A stretch of DNA of 45,523 nucleotides from a virus: the IMG/VR virus record IMGVR_UViG_3300008266_000102, positions 1 to 45,523 of that record; one strand, given 5' to 3'. Shown piece after piece: positions 16,960-23,345 of the stretch. The notes beneath the pieces were generated by a model. That model did no database searches. It saw only the letters and a list, made by a program, of their open reading frames with translations, and was not told where the DNA came from. How positions within the stretch are numbered: position 1 is the stretch's first letter; each line of letters starts with the position of its first letter. Made by a program: the position numbers and the translations under genes.

Positions 16960-17772
16960 TTATTTTATGGACTTCATGAGAGTTACCGGAACCTGATTAC
17001 CATAAAGAGCAGTTTTTCCATCCCACTTATCAATGAACTGTTTTGTTAGAATTTGCTCAGTGAGTCCTTCAGAAATAATTTTATTGTATTCAGTTTGTAG
17101 ACGTGCCAATTCATTCTTTTTCTTTTGCTCGATTATTTGTTGATCAAGAACAGAAACGTTTGTGTTGACTTCATTTCTTGTATCAATTTTCTGTTTTACT
17201 TTGTCTGAGAAATCTAGGTTTGCACTAAATGTAAGAAGCTCAAGTCCTTTTTCTTCGAATGCTTTCCTTACGAGTTGCTCTATTGTCTTCTCAAATTTAA
17301 GTGAACCACCAGATGCCATGAGAGTATCAGTAATATATTTTCTTGATTCTTCTTTGATCAAATCATAAATGTGAGGTTCAAGAACATTGTCTTCCAATGC
17401 AGTCATGAAATTATCAGCATTTCCCAAACGAGCATTTTGAAATACAAGATCTACAACACGGTTTTCGATTGCTTTATAAGAATAAAGTGGCTTTGCTGTG
17501 AACTCAGTGTTATCTGCAGCCTTGAGGTGTAAAACTTGTTCACCAAAATTTGCTCTTTGTTCATACAACGGAACTTGAAACAATTCTGTTCCCGGACCCA
17601 TTGTGTTTACTCTACCTTGAACACGAGAATAATCGGATTTACCGTCTTTTCCATAATTTTCCATCAATACTCCAGCAAAATTAGGTGCAACCCTTTCACA
17701 TGAAGTCATTGTGGTCATTGTTGTAATAATTGCAAGTGCTGCAATCAAATACGATAATTTGTTTTTTTTCAT
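16960..17772 (-). CDS. SPFH/Band 7-like lipoprotein
   Basis: The signal peptide ends at a lipobox (TSC, Cys25), so the 270-residue product should be lipid-anchored. Residues 30-180 follow the SPFH (prohibitin/stomatin) pattern: a beta-rich stretch with RVNTMGPGTELFQVPLY and LKAADNTEFTAKPLYSYK. A helical region with ELLTFSANLDFSDKVKQKID and a coiled coil (VLDQQIIEQKKKNELARLQ) come next. SPFH proteins form ring or cage scaffolds on membranes and often modulate proteases. A phage copy could wall off envelope regions or protect against host proteolysis. Two small membrane-protein genes flank it. Confidence 0.82.
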   Translation of the reverse strand: MKKNKLSYLIAALAIITTMTTMTSCERVAPNFAGVLMENYGKDGKSDYSRVQGRVNTMGPGTELFQVPLYEQRANFGEQVLHLKAADNTEFTAKPLYSYKAIENRVVDLVFQNARLGNADNFMTALEDNVLEPHIYDLIKEESRKYITDTLMASGGSLKFEKTIEQLVRKAFEEKGLELLTFSANLDFSDKVKQKIDTRNEVNTNVSVLDQQIIEQKKKNELARLQTEYNKIISEGLTEQILTKQFIDKWDGKTALYGNQVPVTLMKSIK

Positions 17773-17784
17773 TTTTTTTGATTT

Positions 17785-17946
17785 TTATTTTTTATAGATT
17801 TTTTCAATTATAACTAGACTAAAATAACCAATCATGAAAGTTGCAAATATTGCAATCCAAGGATTTATGTGGTTAAATGTCCAAATACATCCGTATATCA
17901 AAACGGAATATATTAGAATGTAAATTAAAATTTTAGATGGTTTCAT
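17785..17946 (-). CDS. Small membrane protein, two TM segments, 53 aa
   Basis: Read directly from the sequence: ATG at 17946, stop TAA at 17785-17787. The product begins MKPSKILIYILIYSVLIYG and has a second hydrophobic helix (WIAIFATFMIGYFSLVII) ending in IYKK. It fills the gap between the AEP-like gene and the SPFH lipoprotein, and probably acts with the latter. Too small to classify. Confidence 0.62.
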   Translation of the reverse strand: MKPSKILIYILIYSVLIYGCIWTFNHINPWIAIFATFMIGYFSLVIIEKIYKK

Positions 17947-17957
17947 TTTATAATTTA

Positions 17958-18533
17958 TTAAGGTATGTACAGAATTGTAGGATTGTTTTTATGTATATCA
18001 ATTTCAGGAAATTTAAATTCCCTGAGGTCGAATGGTAAAGATATTAAATGATAACCATTTTTCGTAGGAATTTGACAAATTATTTTCATTCCTTCTGGTG
18101 GACAGTTATTAATATTACGTTCAACATCTTCAATGAATTCTTCATCGATTGTATCAATATCAATAACCCAAGATTTATTTTTTCCTGCACCAAACTCTCC
18201 ACAAACAGAATCATAAGCTGACATTACGGATTTGAAATCTCTGTTCATTATTATATCAGATATTTTCTTCATTGTATGAAATGCAGTTTTCTCAAAAGAT
18301 CTTACATTTAAATTTATACAAGCCCTTGCATTGTGAAAATTACAAATAGCAATTATCTCCGGCATCAAGAACTCTAATTGATCTTGTGAACGAATGTAAT
18401 ACGTTTTAATAACTATTGAATTGCTACCTACTTCTGGATTATCTTTTTTTCTTTTTATAATTTGAAGAAAATAAAAATCATCTGTAGAATCAAATTTTAA
18501 AATTGGATTAATTGCGTAAATGTTATTTATCAT
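17958..18533 (-). CDS. Primase-like (AEP-type) protein, putative
   Basis: The 191-residue protein has three motifs in the order and spacing of archaeo-eukaryotic primases: hhDhD (WVIDID, D125 and D127), a Gly-Tyr-His motif (TKNGYHLI, H162) and a third acidic residue (D179 in PEIDI). The upstream region with ARACINLNVR is predicted alpha/beta. AEP enzymes polymerise nucleotides from two-metal centres built by these residues. It is shorter than full PrimPol proteins and lacks a visible zinc or helicase module, so it may be a minimal or divergent member. Its start overlaps the stop of the neighbouring gene. Confidence 0.55.
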   Translation of the reverse strand: MINNIYAINPILKFDSTDDFYFLQIIKRKKDNPEVGSNSIVIKTYYIRSQDQLEFLMPEIIAICNFHNARACINLNVRSFEKTAFHTMKKISDIIMNRDFKSVMSAYDSVCGEFGAGKNKSWVIDIDTIDEEFIEDVERNINNCPPEGMKIICQIPTKNGYHLISLPFDLREFKFPEIDIHKNNPTILYIP

Positions 18534-18876
18534 TTTGTTTTTTTTCTAAATCGTCAAGTTCTTCTTTTAATCTTCTCAAGAAACTTTCTTCTCCGTCATC
18601 CCCCGACACAAGCCAATCAATGCGTTGGGCATATATCTCTGCTTTGCGAAGAATTACAATTGCTTCTTTGAATTTTTCTATTACTTCATCAGGATACTTG
18701 TGATGATGTAACTCTTCCGGAAACCTTTCATACCAATCATTGCCGTACCAACGCATGTTTTCCTTCATTAGCTCCTCAGATATTTTCTGCCCGTTTTTTT
18801 CAACGAGCTTTTCTATCTGGTCTGCTATTTGACCGATTTTGTATTGATTGTAATCAAAAAATCCTCCACTACACAT
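18523..18876 (-). CDS. Conserved phage hypothetical, MCSGGFF family, 117 aa
   Basis: The protein starts MCSGGFFDYNQYKIGQIAD and ends with a helix carrying AQRIDWLVSGDDGEESFLRRL, both hallmarks of a well-conserved but uncharacterised phage/bacterial family. It looks all-helical and cytoplasmic. Its 3' end overlaps the AEP-like gene, implying coupled translation. Confidence 0.78.
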   Translation of the reverse strand: MCSGGFFDYNQYKIGQIADQIEKLVEKNGQKISEELMKENMRWYGNDWYERFPEELHHHKYPDEVIEKFKEAIVILRKAEIYAQRIDWLVSGDDGEESFLRRLKEELDDLEKKQNDK

Positions 18877-18885
18877 AATTTTTTT

Positions 18886-19599
18886 TTATTTTTTAGTTTT
18901 TATATAATTATCATCATTAATGATTCTACAAATATGAGATTGATGGACATTGAAAATTTTTGCAATTTCTGATTTTGATAAACCTGAATTATGTAATTCT
19001 TTTATTTTATCATAATCTGAAATCTCTAATTTTACATATAATTTTTGGCTTTTACTGAGATTAATATCCTTTCCTATTGAACTATAAGTTTTACCTATAT
19101 TAATGTTGTTGATTATTTTTCTTGATACACCATATAAATCACCAATTTGTTTTTGAGTTAATTCGTTTTCAATTAATAAATTTTTTATTTCTACAACTTC
19201 TTTTATGGTCAATTTTTTTAATTTTGATTCATAAAAATTGTGTTTTTTTCCTATATTTTTAATTTTATTGCTTTCTCCAATTTTTCTTTTTGTTTCCTCT
19301 GACATATAAATATAGTGTTCACCTGATTTTGGCAATCTACAATTTAATCCCTTTTTTTTGTCTAAAACTTCAAATAAAATGCCATAATATAGTTCTCTTT
19401 CAAGTAAAATTTTTACATCACACTCTTCAATGATTTCAAATTTATGTTCTTCAAATCCATATTTTTTTAATGAGTTGAATAATTTGGATTGGTTTTCGCA
19501 TTTTAAATTTTTATATTTACAAAAACGATTTTCGATGTCATTTGAAGAACCAATGTAGATTTTACCATTAGGTGAAGTTATTTTGTATATGCCAATCAT
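18886..19599 (-). CDS. GIY-YIG homing endonuclease (Seg-like)
   Basis: The start is placed at MIGIYKITSPNGKIYIGSS, where the GIY-YIG domain begins, rather than eight residues upstream. The nuclease half has GIYKI...KIYIG, an Arg (NRFCKYK) and a Glu (LLERELYYG). The C-terminal half holds a NUMOD3-like segment (MSEETKRKIGESNK) and two helix-turn-helix motifs (LTQKQIGDLYGVSRK and LSKSEIAKIFNVHQ) for DNA recognition. Free-standing enzymes of this type spread between phage genomes by cutting homologous sites. The gene is AT-richer than its neighbours, fitting recent arrival. Confidence 0.9.
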   Translation of the reverse strand: MIGIYKITSPNGKIYIGSSNDIENRFCKYKNLKCENQSKLFNSLKKYGFEEHKFEIIEECDVKILLERELYYGILFEVLDKKKGLNCRLPKSGEHYIYMSEETKRKIGESNKIKNIGKKHNFYESKLKKLTIKEVVEIKNLLIENELTQKQIGDLYGVSRKIINNINIGKTYSSIGKDINLSKSQKLYVKLEISDYDKIKELHNSGLSKSEIAKIFNVHQSHICRIINDDNYIKTKK

Positions 19600-19638
19600 A
19601 CATATAAATATGTAGATTTTCATTAAAATGTCCTCCGC

Positions 19639-20016
19639 TCATATTTTATTTTTATTTTTTACAAATTCGATCAATTTTTTAATACAAGCAAGTTCTGCTT
19701 CTTCGTAGGTATTATATCCTTGTTTAAAATGTCTTTCTTCATACACTCCATATTCATGTAATATATCCCATCTGTATGAATAGCCACCATCAGCTACTCC
19801 ATGTCTGCATACACTACCATCGCATAATTTCTTTTCTCTAAACCAACGGAATGCTTGTTGGTTTAGAATGGCAGGTATTGTTTTGCCTTCTTTGATTGAA
19901 TCATTATCATAAACTCTGGTTTGATCATATTCAGAATAAACTGCATAACATGGTTCGTTAAAACCCAATTCCTCACAAAGGATAAAAGATTCTTGATATG
20001 GTAAAAAATCGCTCAT
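19639..20016 (-). CDS. Conserved phage hypothetical, QAFRWFREK family, 125 aa
   Basis: A 125-residue protein with ILNQQAFRWFREK in the centre and YNTYEEAELACIKKLIEFV at the C-terminus, a pattern found in many Bacteroidetes phage and prophage orphans. It has no catalytic signature. It sits 3 nt from the next gene in the minus-strand operon. Confidence 0.72.
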   Translation of the reverse strand: MSDFLPYQESFILCEELGFNEPCYAVYSEYDQTRVYDNDSIKEGKTIPAILNQQAFRWFREKKLCDGSVCRHGVADGGYSYRWDILHEYGVYEERHFKQGYNTYEEAELACIKKLIEFVKNKNKI

Positions 20017-20019
20017 ATT

Positions 20020-20262
20020 TTATTTGTTATTAAACTCTTCAAAAAATGGATTTTCTAATTCTTTAAAACCTTCTTCTCTGTTATCGTACATATAAGCCAA
20101 GGTTACAATGCACTGACGCATAACTTCCATATTACCTTCAATATCGTAAGTTTCAACCGTTGTAGTGGTTTTATCTTCTGACAATCCTTTATTAAGTTTT
20201 CTGGTGAGTGCATTATAATTACTTAATAGTTGCAATCTCAAGCCATCCATCGATACTTTCAT
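20020..20262 (-). CDS. Hypothetical protein, 80 aa
   Basis: A small helical protein (MKVSMDGLRLQLLSNYNALT), possibly starting at the second Met. Part of the same operon as the QAFRWFREK protein and its first gene, next to a divergent promoter gap at 20263-20353. No recognised motif. Confidence 0.65.
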   Translation of the reverse strand: MKVSMDGLRLQLLSNYNALTRKLNKGLSEDKTTTTVETYDIEGNMEVMRQCIVTLAYMYDNREEGFKELENPFFEEFNNK

Positions 20263-20353
20263 ATTTGGTTTTTTGTATTTAAACGTAAAATTCCACTTTT
20301 AAGTTACATATTTATTTAAAAGAACAATTTCTAATATAAAGAAAATCAAAAAA

Positions 20354-20908
20354 TTGACACAAGGGCTTGAAAATAATGAAAAAAGTCATAAAAATTTAGA
20401 AATCAATGACTTAAATGAGCAAATCTGGGTTAAAAGACTAGATATGGTTTTTGATTTGTCTAATTTTAAAGGACTAAAATTAAATGAAAAAGAAATTTCT
20501 GAATATGTCAATTTTAATAAAAAATATCTGGATAAAATAGAAAAATTGTTAGATAACGTAAAAAAACTAGGTTACTTATTTGTTTGCGAACCTCAACAAA
20601 TTGTTTTTGAAAGTGAAAGTTTTTATGAAGAAAAAACTTTTAAATCTGATATTATTTTGACCAAATTAAATAAAATAGATTTTCTTGATGTAAACATCTT
20701 AAATTATGGATACGGTGATCCAAATAAAATTCATGACATTTACGAATTAGAGTTAACCTCTAATAAAGGAAAAGTTTATAACTATGAATTTACTGGCACT
20801 GACATGGTGAGATTCTATCATCAAGGTTCAATTATTGATAAGAATGGAGACATAATTGCAATCAATGTTCAAAAAGTCATGGATGCGTTGAATAAATATT
20901 ATTCATGA
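20354..20908 (+). CDS. Hypothetical protein, 184 aa, TTG start
   Basis: A plus-strand orphan. The frame opens with TTG at 20354; the first in-frame ATG lies 36 codons in (before VFDLSNFKGLKL), so the exact start is uncertain. The sequence is Lys/Asn/Asp-rich with predicted alpha/beta content (LGYLFVCEPQQIVFESE, YNYEFTGTDMVRFYHQGS). No family recognised. With the following gene it makes a short rightward unit among leftward genes. Confidence 0.6.
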   Translation: MTQGLENNEKSHKNLEINDLNEQIWVKRLDMVFDLSNFKGLKLNEKEISEYVNFNKKYLDKIEKLLDNVKKLGYLFVCEPQQIVFESESFYEEKTFKSDIILTKLNKIDFLDVNILNYGYGDPNKIHDIYELELTSNKGKVYNYEFTGTDMVRFYHQGSIIDKNGDIIAINVQKVMDALNKYYS

Positions 20909-20938
20909 AAATTTTCATATTTATATACAAAAACTAAA

Positions 20939-21250
20939 ATGGCAAAAAATAAACTAAACATCAACGAATTAAGAAATCTTGTAAATAAAATCATAAATGA
21001 AAATGATATGTTTGTTCGTCCAAAGCGTTTAGATATTTATTCTTTACTTGAGGATCATCTTAAGAATAAAGGTGGAGAATTTGCAATTGTATATCAAATC
21101 CTTACTACAAGTGACGGTTGGAAAGAGTATAGGAATTTGACTGAAGAACAATATCAAGAAATATTAAACGAGTTAAGGGAAGATCATCGAAAAAATCATG
21201 ATGTTGATATTGTAAGAAAAGAGGGATCCGAGATTGTTTTAGGTTTTTAA
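20939..21250 (+). CDS. Small protein with LIxxIIxEN N-terminal peptide, 103 aa
   Basis: The N-terminus NINELRNLVNKIINEND is the third clear example of the amphipathic leader seen at 5205 and 7321. The rest (SLLEDHLKNKGGEFAIVYQIL) looks like a small alpha/beta domain without catalytic residues. It follows a short gap containing CATATTTATATAC, which resembles the sequence in front of the plus-strand gene at 30919. Confidence 0.65.
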   Translation: MAKNKLNINELRNLVNKIINENDMFVRPKRLDIYSLLEDHLKNKGGEFAIVYQILTTSDGWKEYRNLTEEQYQEILNELREDHRKNHDVDIVRKEGSEIVLGF

Positions 21251-21323
21251 TTACCCTATAACTTTTTTTATATCATTTTAGTCAGGTTGAAGCTGACTAC
21301 TTAACTATAAAACATAGTTTTTG

Positions 21324-21400
21324 TACTCCCAAAGGGAATCGAACCCTTATGTGACCAATTACCCTTTCTACTGTGTATAAGACAGAGGGGATATGGGAGC
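21324..21400 (-). tRNA. tRNA-Ile(TAT), unusual D-arm arrangement
   Basis: The acceptor (GCTCCCA/TGGGAGT, one G-T pair) and T arm (AAGGG-TTCGATT-CCCTT) are clear, with A73 and 77 nt in total. The only anticodon-like hairpin, CTGT-CTTATAC-ACAG, has a canonical loop with TAT, but it starts only about ten bases after position 9. A D-loop-like GGTAATTGGTCAC lies after it, in the variable-loop position. The tRNA-Ile(GAT) in the array has the same layout. The 5' 33 nt are also the end of the 21368-22054 coding region. Confidence 0.65.
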
Positions 21401-22054
21401 AATTATGTTTTCAATTAATTTATCATCAAAATTTTTACCTCTTATAAAAATCAAATTTATTTTATTTTGAGATGTGACTAAGTTCAATTTTATTTTATCT
21501 TCATCGCTAAAATATCCTTTAATTTCTAAATATCTGTTAAAATCCGGTAAATAAAAATCAGGAGTATAAGTCTTTTTAACCCCGTTATTATCAACATAAG
21601 AAATATATATTTTTCTTTTCCAAATTATTTTATTCTCATTTAAAATATTTGCTACTTTCAATTCCCACGTACCCCTAACAATAAATTTTTCATTATTTAT
21701 ATTGCTAACTTTATACCATTTTATATTTTTAAATCCACCTACACCTAATTCTTCCAAGTTTTTAGACCTAGCCAAAGAAAGTTTTTCTTTTTGTTCATTG
21801 GAAATTTTTTTACCCTTATGCTTTAATCCTATTTTTTTCTTAATTTCATCAGTTAAAATATAATCGACTCCTTTTTTTCTTGTTTTATCCCATTGGTTTA
21901 CTGGTTTTTTTATTATTCCATCTTTTACTTTTTGATTATAAATTTCAAAATTACTTTTACGAATTACTCTATTTGGGTTTAATTTACATGTTTTTTGGTG
22001 TGAAATTAAAGAACCTTTATTCGTTATTTCTCTATCACAAAAAATACAATTCAT
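21368..22054 (-). CDS. Homing endonuclease with zinc finger, NUMOD3 and PD-(D/E)XK domain
   Basis: The N-terminus is a C2H2-type knuckle (CIFCDREITNKGSLISHQKTC). The centre has a NUMOD3-type DNA-binding motif (KIGLKHKGKKISNEQKEKL). The C-terminal part carries a PD-(D/E)XK nuclease core: YTPDFYLP, then YLEIKG. The combination is typical of mobile phage endonucleases. The last residues (APISPLSYTQ) are read from the 5' half of the tRNA-Ile(TAT) gene, so the element lies immediately upstream of, and overlaps, a tRNA, a usual kind of insertion site. Gly/Trp-containing core KNIKWYKVSN precedes the nuclease. Confidence 0.85.
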   Translation of the reverse strand: MNCIFCDREITNKGSLISHQKTCKLNPNRVIRKSNFEIYNQKVKDGIIKKPVNQWDKTRKKGVDYILTDEIKKKIGLKHKGKKISNEQKEKLSLARSKNLEELGVGGFKNIKWYKVSNINNEKFIVRGTWELKVANILNENKIIWKRKIYISYVDNNGVKKTYTPDFYLPDFNRYLEIKGYFSDEDKIKLNLVTSQNKINLIFIRGKNFDDKLIENIIAPISPLSYTQ

Positions 22055-22092
22055 CTTTTTTAATTATAAATATTTTATATAATTAAATTTTG

Positions 22093-22172
22093 AGCCGATG
22101 GAGGGACTCGAACCCCCGGTGTTTGTGTTCCAGTTTACAAAACTGGTGCTGTCGCCACTGAGCCACATCGGC
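22093..22172 (-). tRNA. tRNA-Thr(TGT)
   Basis: Acceptor GCCGATG/CATCGGC, D arm GCTC...GAC-AGC, anticodon arm CCAGT-TTTGTAA-ACTGG with TGT, and T loop TTCGAGT. The variable region is long (about a dozen bases, ACACAAACACC) without a clear stem. It is the last gene of the array in the direction of transcription. Confidence 0.9.
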
Positions 22173-22181
22173 AATAATAAG

Positions 22182-22253
22182 TTCATCCAGAGGAAGTCGA
22201 ATTCCCATCTTCTGGTTCGTAGCCAGATATTCTCTCCGTTAAACTACAGGTGA
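22182..22253 (-). tRNA. tRNA-Arg(ACG)
   Basis: Anticodon arm TCTGG-CTACGAA-CCAGA with ACG, T8-A9 and a D arm with AGTTTAACGG. The acceptor TCACCTG/TGGATGA contains one mismatch and wobbles, and the T stem has one A-C mismatch, but the overall cloverleaf is clear. Confidence 0.85.
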
Positions 22254-22260
22254 ATTTTTG

Positions 22261-22334
22261 TACCCCCAGTGGAAGTCGAATCCACAAACACCAGATCCTA
22301 AGTCTAGCCGCTTTGCCAGTTTGCGTACAGGGGC
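22261..22334 (-). tRNA. tRNA-Leu(TAG), short variable loop
   Basis: Acceptor GCCCCTG/TGGGGGT, D arm CGC...GCG, anticodon arm CTAGA-CTTAGGA-TCTGG with TAG (reads CUA), and T arm GTGGA-TTCGACT-TCCAC. The variable loop is only TGTTT, whereas bacterial leucine tRNAs normally have a long variable arm, so the amino acid identity deserves a check. Confidence 0.85.
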
Positions 22335-22343
22335 ATTTTATGG

Positions 22344-22414
22344 AGGTAGGAGATGGGATCAAACCATCGTAGAAGGTTTTGCAGACCTCCACCTAGTCAC
22401 TCGGTCATCCTACC
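22344..22414 (-). tRNA. tRNA-Cys(GCA)
   Basis: Perfect acceptor GGTAGGA/TCCTACC with discriminator T73 as expected for cysteine, anticodon loop CTGCAAA, and T arm GATGG-TTTGATC-CCATC. Length 71 nt. Confidence 0.92.
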
Positions 22415-22425
22415 TTACATTATTG

Positions 22426-22502
22426 TTGGGATGGAGGGGATCGAACCCACATGTCACCAATTACTCTTTCAACACGTTATCAGCGTGAGGAGATACAACC
22501 CA
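22426..22502 (-). tRNA. tRNA-Ile(GAT), unusual D-arm arrangement
   Basis: Acceptor TGGGTTG/CATCCCA (one mismatch) and T loop TTCGATC are present. The hairpin CACG-CTGATAA-CGTG has a canonical loop with GAT but begins about ten bases after T8-A9, leaving no room for a D arm. A D-loop-like GAGTAATTGGTGAC follows it, ahead of the T arm. At 77 nt it is organised exactly like tRNA-Ile(TAT) at 21324-21400. Confidence 0.7.
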
Positions 22503-22563
22503 ATAAAGAAATATTTTGCGTAAAGTATCAGAAATTAATACTTTCTGCAAAAAATTTATTTTG

Positions 22564-22636
22564 ATGTCCCAGCTGGAATCGAACCAACATCATCAGAGTC
22601 AAATTCTGATATAATTAACCGTTATACTATAGGACA
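22564..22636 (-). tRNA. tRNA-Gln(TTG)
   Basis: Acceptor TGTCCTA/TGGGACA with one wobble, D arm AGTATAACGGTTAATT, anticodon arm TCAGA-ATTTGAC-TCTGA with TTG, T loop TTCGATT. The discriminator appears to be T rather than the G usual for glutamine. Confidence 0.88.
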
Positions 22637-22650
22637 ATATAATATTAGAG

Positions 22651-22720
22651 TGGGATAGGAAGTAATCGAAACTTCGCACCTATGATTTACAGTCATTGTG
22701 AACTCCCCGGTCTCTATCCC
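22651..22720 (-). tRNA. tRNA-Tyr(GTA), short variable loop
   Basis: Perfect acceptor GGGATAG/CTATCCC with A73, anticodon arm ATGA-CTGTAAA-TCAT with GTA, and T arm GAAGT-TTCGATT-ACTTC. The variable region is short, whereas bacterial tyrosine tRNAs are normally class II, and position 8 is A instead of T. The D arm GACCGGGGAGTTC is atypical. Length 70 nt. Confidence 0.82.
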
Positions 22721-22729
22721 AGATATTTG

Positions 22730-22804
22730 TACTCCCGACGGGACTCGAACCCGCAATGACCACCTTGAAAGGGTGGTGACTTAAACCAATTTGTCCACAG
22801 GAGC
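22730..22804 (-). tRNA. tRNA-Glu(TTC)
   Basis: Acceptor GCTCCTG/CGGGAGT with A73, anticodon arm CCACC-CTTTCAA-GGTGG with TTC, T arm GCGGG-TTCGAGT-CCCGT. Length 75 nt. Confidence 0.9.
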
Positions 22805-22810
22805 ATTAAG

Positions 22811-22891
22811 AGCGAGTAGAGAGAATCGAACTCTCATCTCTGGTTTGGAAGACCAGCATAATTTACTTTCGTTCCACTATACGATACTCGC
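22811..22891 (-). tRNA. tRNA-Gly(TCC)
   Basis: Perfect acceptor GCGAGTA/TACTCGC with T73, anticodon arm CTGGT-CTTCCAA-ACCAG with TCC, and T arm GAGAG-TTCGATT-CTCTC. The D region is long for a tRNA (ACGAAAGTAAATTATG), giving 81 nt in all. Confidence 0.9.
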
Positions 22892-22943
22892 AATTGTGCC
22901 AACATGTCAAAGAACAACAACAGATACTCATGTTGTTTTATTG

Positions 22944-23018
22944 TTGCGGGAATGGGAATCGAACCCATGTGATTCAGCTTATGAGACTGAGCTGGAACCA
23001 TCTCCAGTCCATCCCGCA
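22944..23018 (-). tRNA. tRNA-Met(CAT) or lysidine-type tRNA-Ile2
   Basis: Perfect acceptor TGCGGGA/TCCCGCA with A73, D arm with CTGG/CCAG, anticodon arm TCAGT-CTCATAA-GCTGA with CAT, T arm ATGGG-TTCGATT-CCCAT. The three GC pairs of initiator tRNA are absent, so elongator Met or an Ile2 type is likely. Confidence 0.9.
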
Positions 23019-23027
23019 ATTTTTAGG

Positions 23028-23100
23028 AGGAGCTACCGAGCTTTGAACTCGGGACTTAACATTGCAAATGTTATGTGTTCGCCATCTATACCATAGCCCC
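23028..23100 (-). tRNA. tRNA-Ala(TGC)
   Basis: Acceptor GGGGCTA/TAGCTCC with one G-T wobble, anticodon arm TAACA-TTTGCAA-TGTTA with TGC, T arm CCGAG-TTCAAAG-CTCGG. The G3-U70 alanine identity pair is present (G3 opposite T). Length 73 nt. Confidence 0.9.
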
Positions 23101-23104
23101 ATTG

Positions 23105-23180
23105 TCTGGTAAGCCGGACTCGAACCGACATCAGCTCCTACTTCCAAGGTAGGCGAGGCAACCAATTCCTCCATTACCAG
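23105..23180 (-). tRNA. tRNA-Pro(TGG)
   Basis: Perfect acceptor CTGGTAA/TTACCAG with A73, anticodon arm CCTAC-CTTGGAA-GTAGG with TGG, T loop TTCGAGT. Length 76 nt. Confidence 0.92.
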
Positions 23181-23185
23181 TTTAG

Positions 23186-23258
23186 CGGTCTATGAGAGAA
23201 TCGAACTCTCACCACCCGATAGACAGTCGGGTATCCTTAGCCGTTGGACCAATAGACC
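23186..23258 (-). tRNA. tRNA-Asp(GTC)
   Basis: Perfect acceptor GGTCTAT/ATAGACC with G73 as expected, anticodon arm CCCGA-CTGTCTA-TCGGG with GTC, T arm GAGAG-TTCGATT-CTCTC. Length 73 nt. Confidence 0.93.
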
Positions 23259-23270
23259 TTTTTTACTTTG

Positions 23271-23345
23271 TGTACCCGGAGAGATTCGAACTCTCGACTC
23301 CTGCATTAAAAGTGCAGTACTCTAATCCAGCTGAGTTACGGATAC
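23271..23345 (-). tRNA. tRNA-Lys(TTT)
   Basis: Acceptor GTATCCG/CGGGTAC with one wobble and A73, T8-A9, D arm ACTCAGCTGGATTAGAGT, anticodon arm CTGCA-CTTTTAA-TGCAG with TTT, T arm GAGAG-TTCGAAT-CTCTC. Length 75 nt. Confidence 0.93.
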
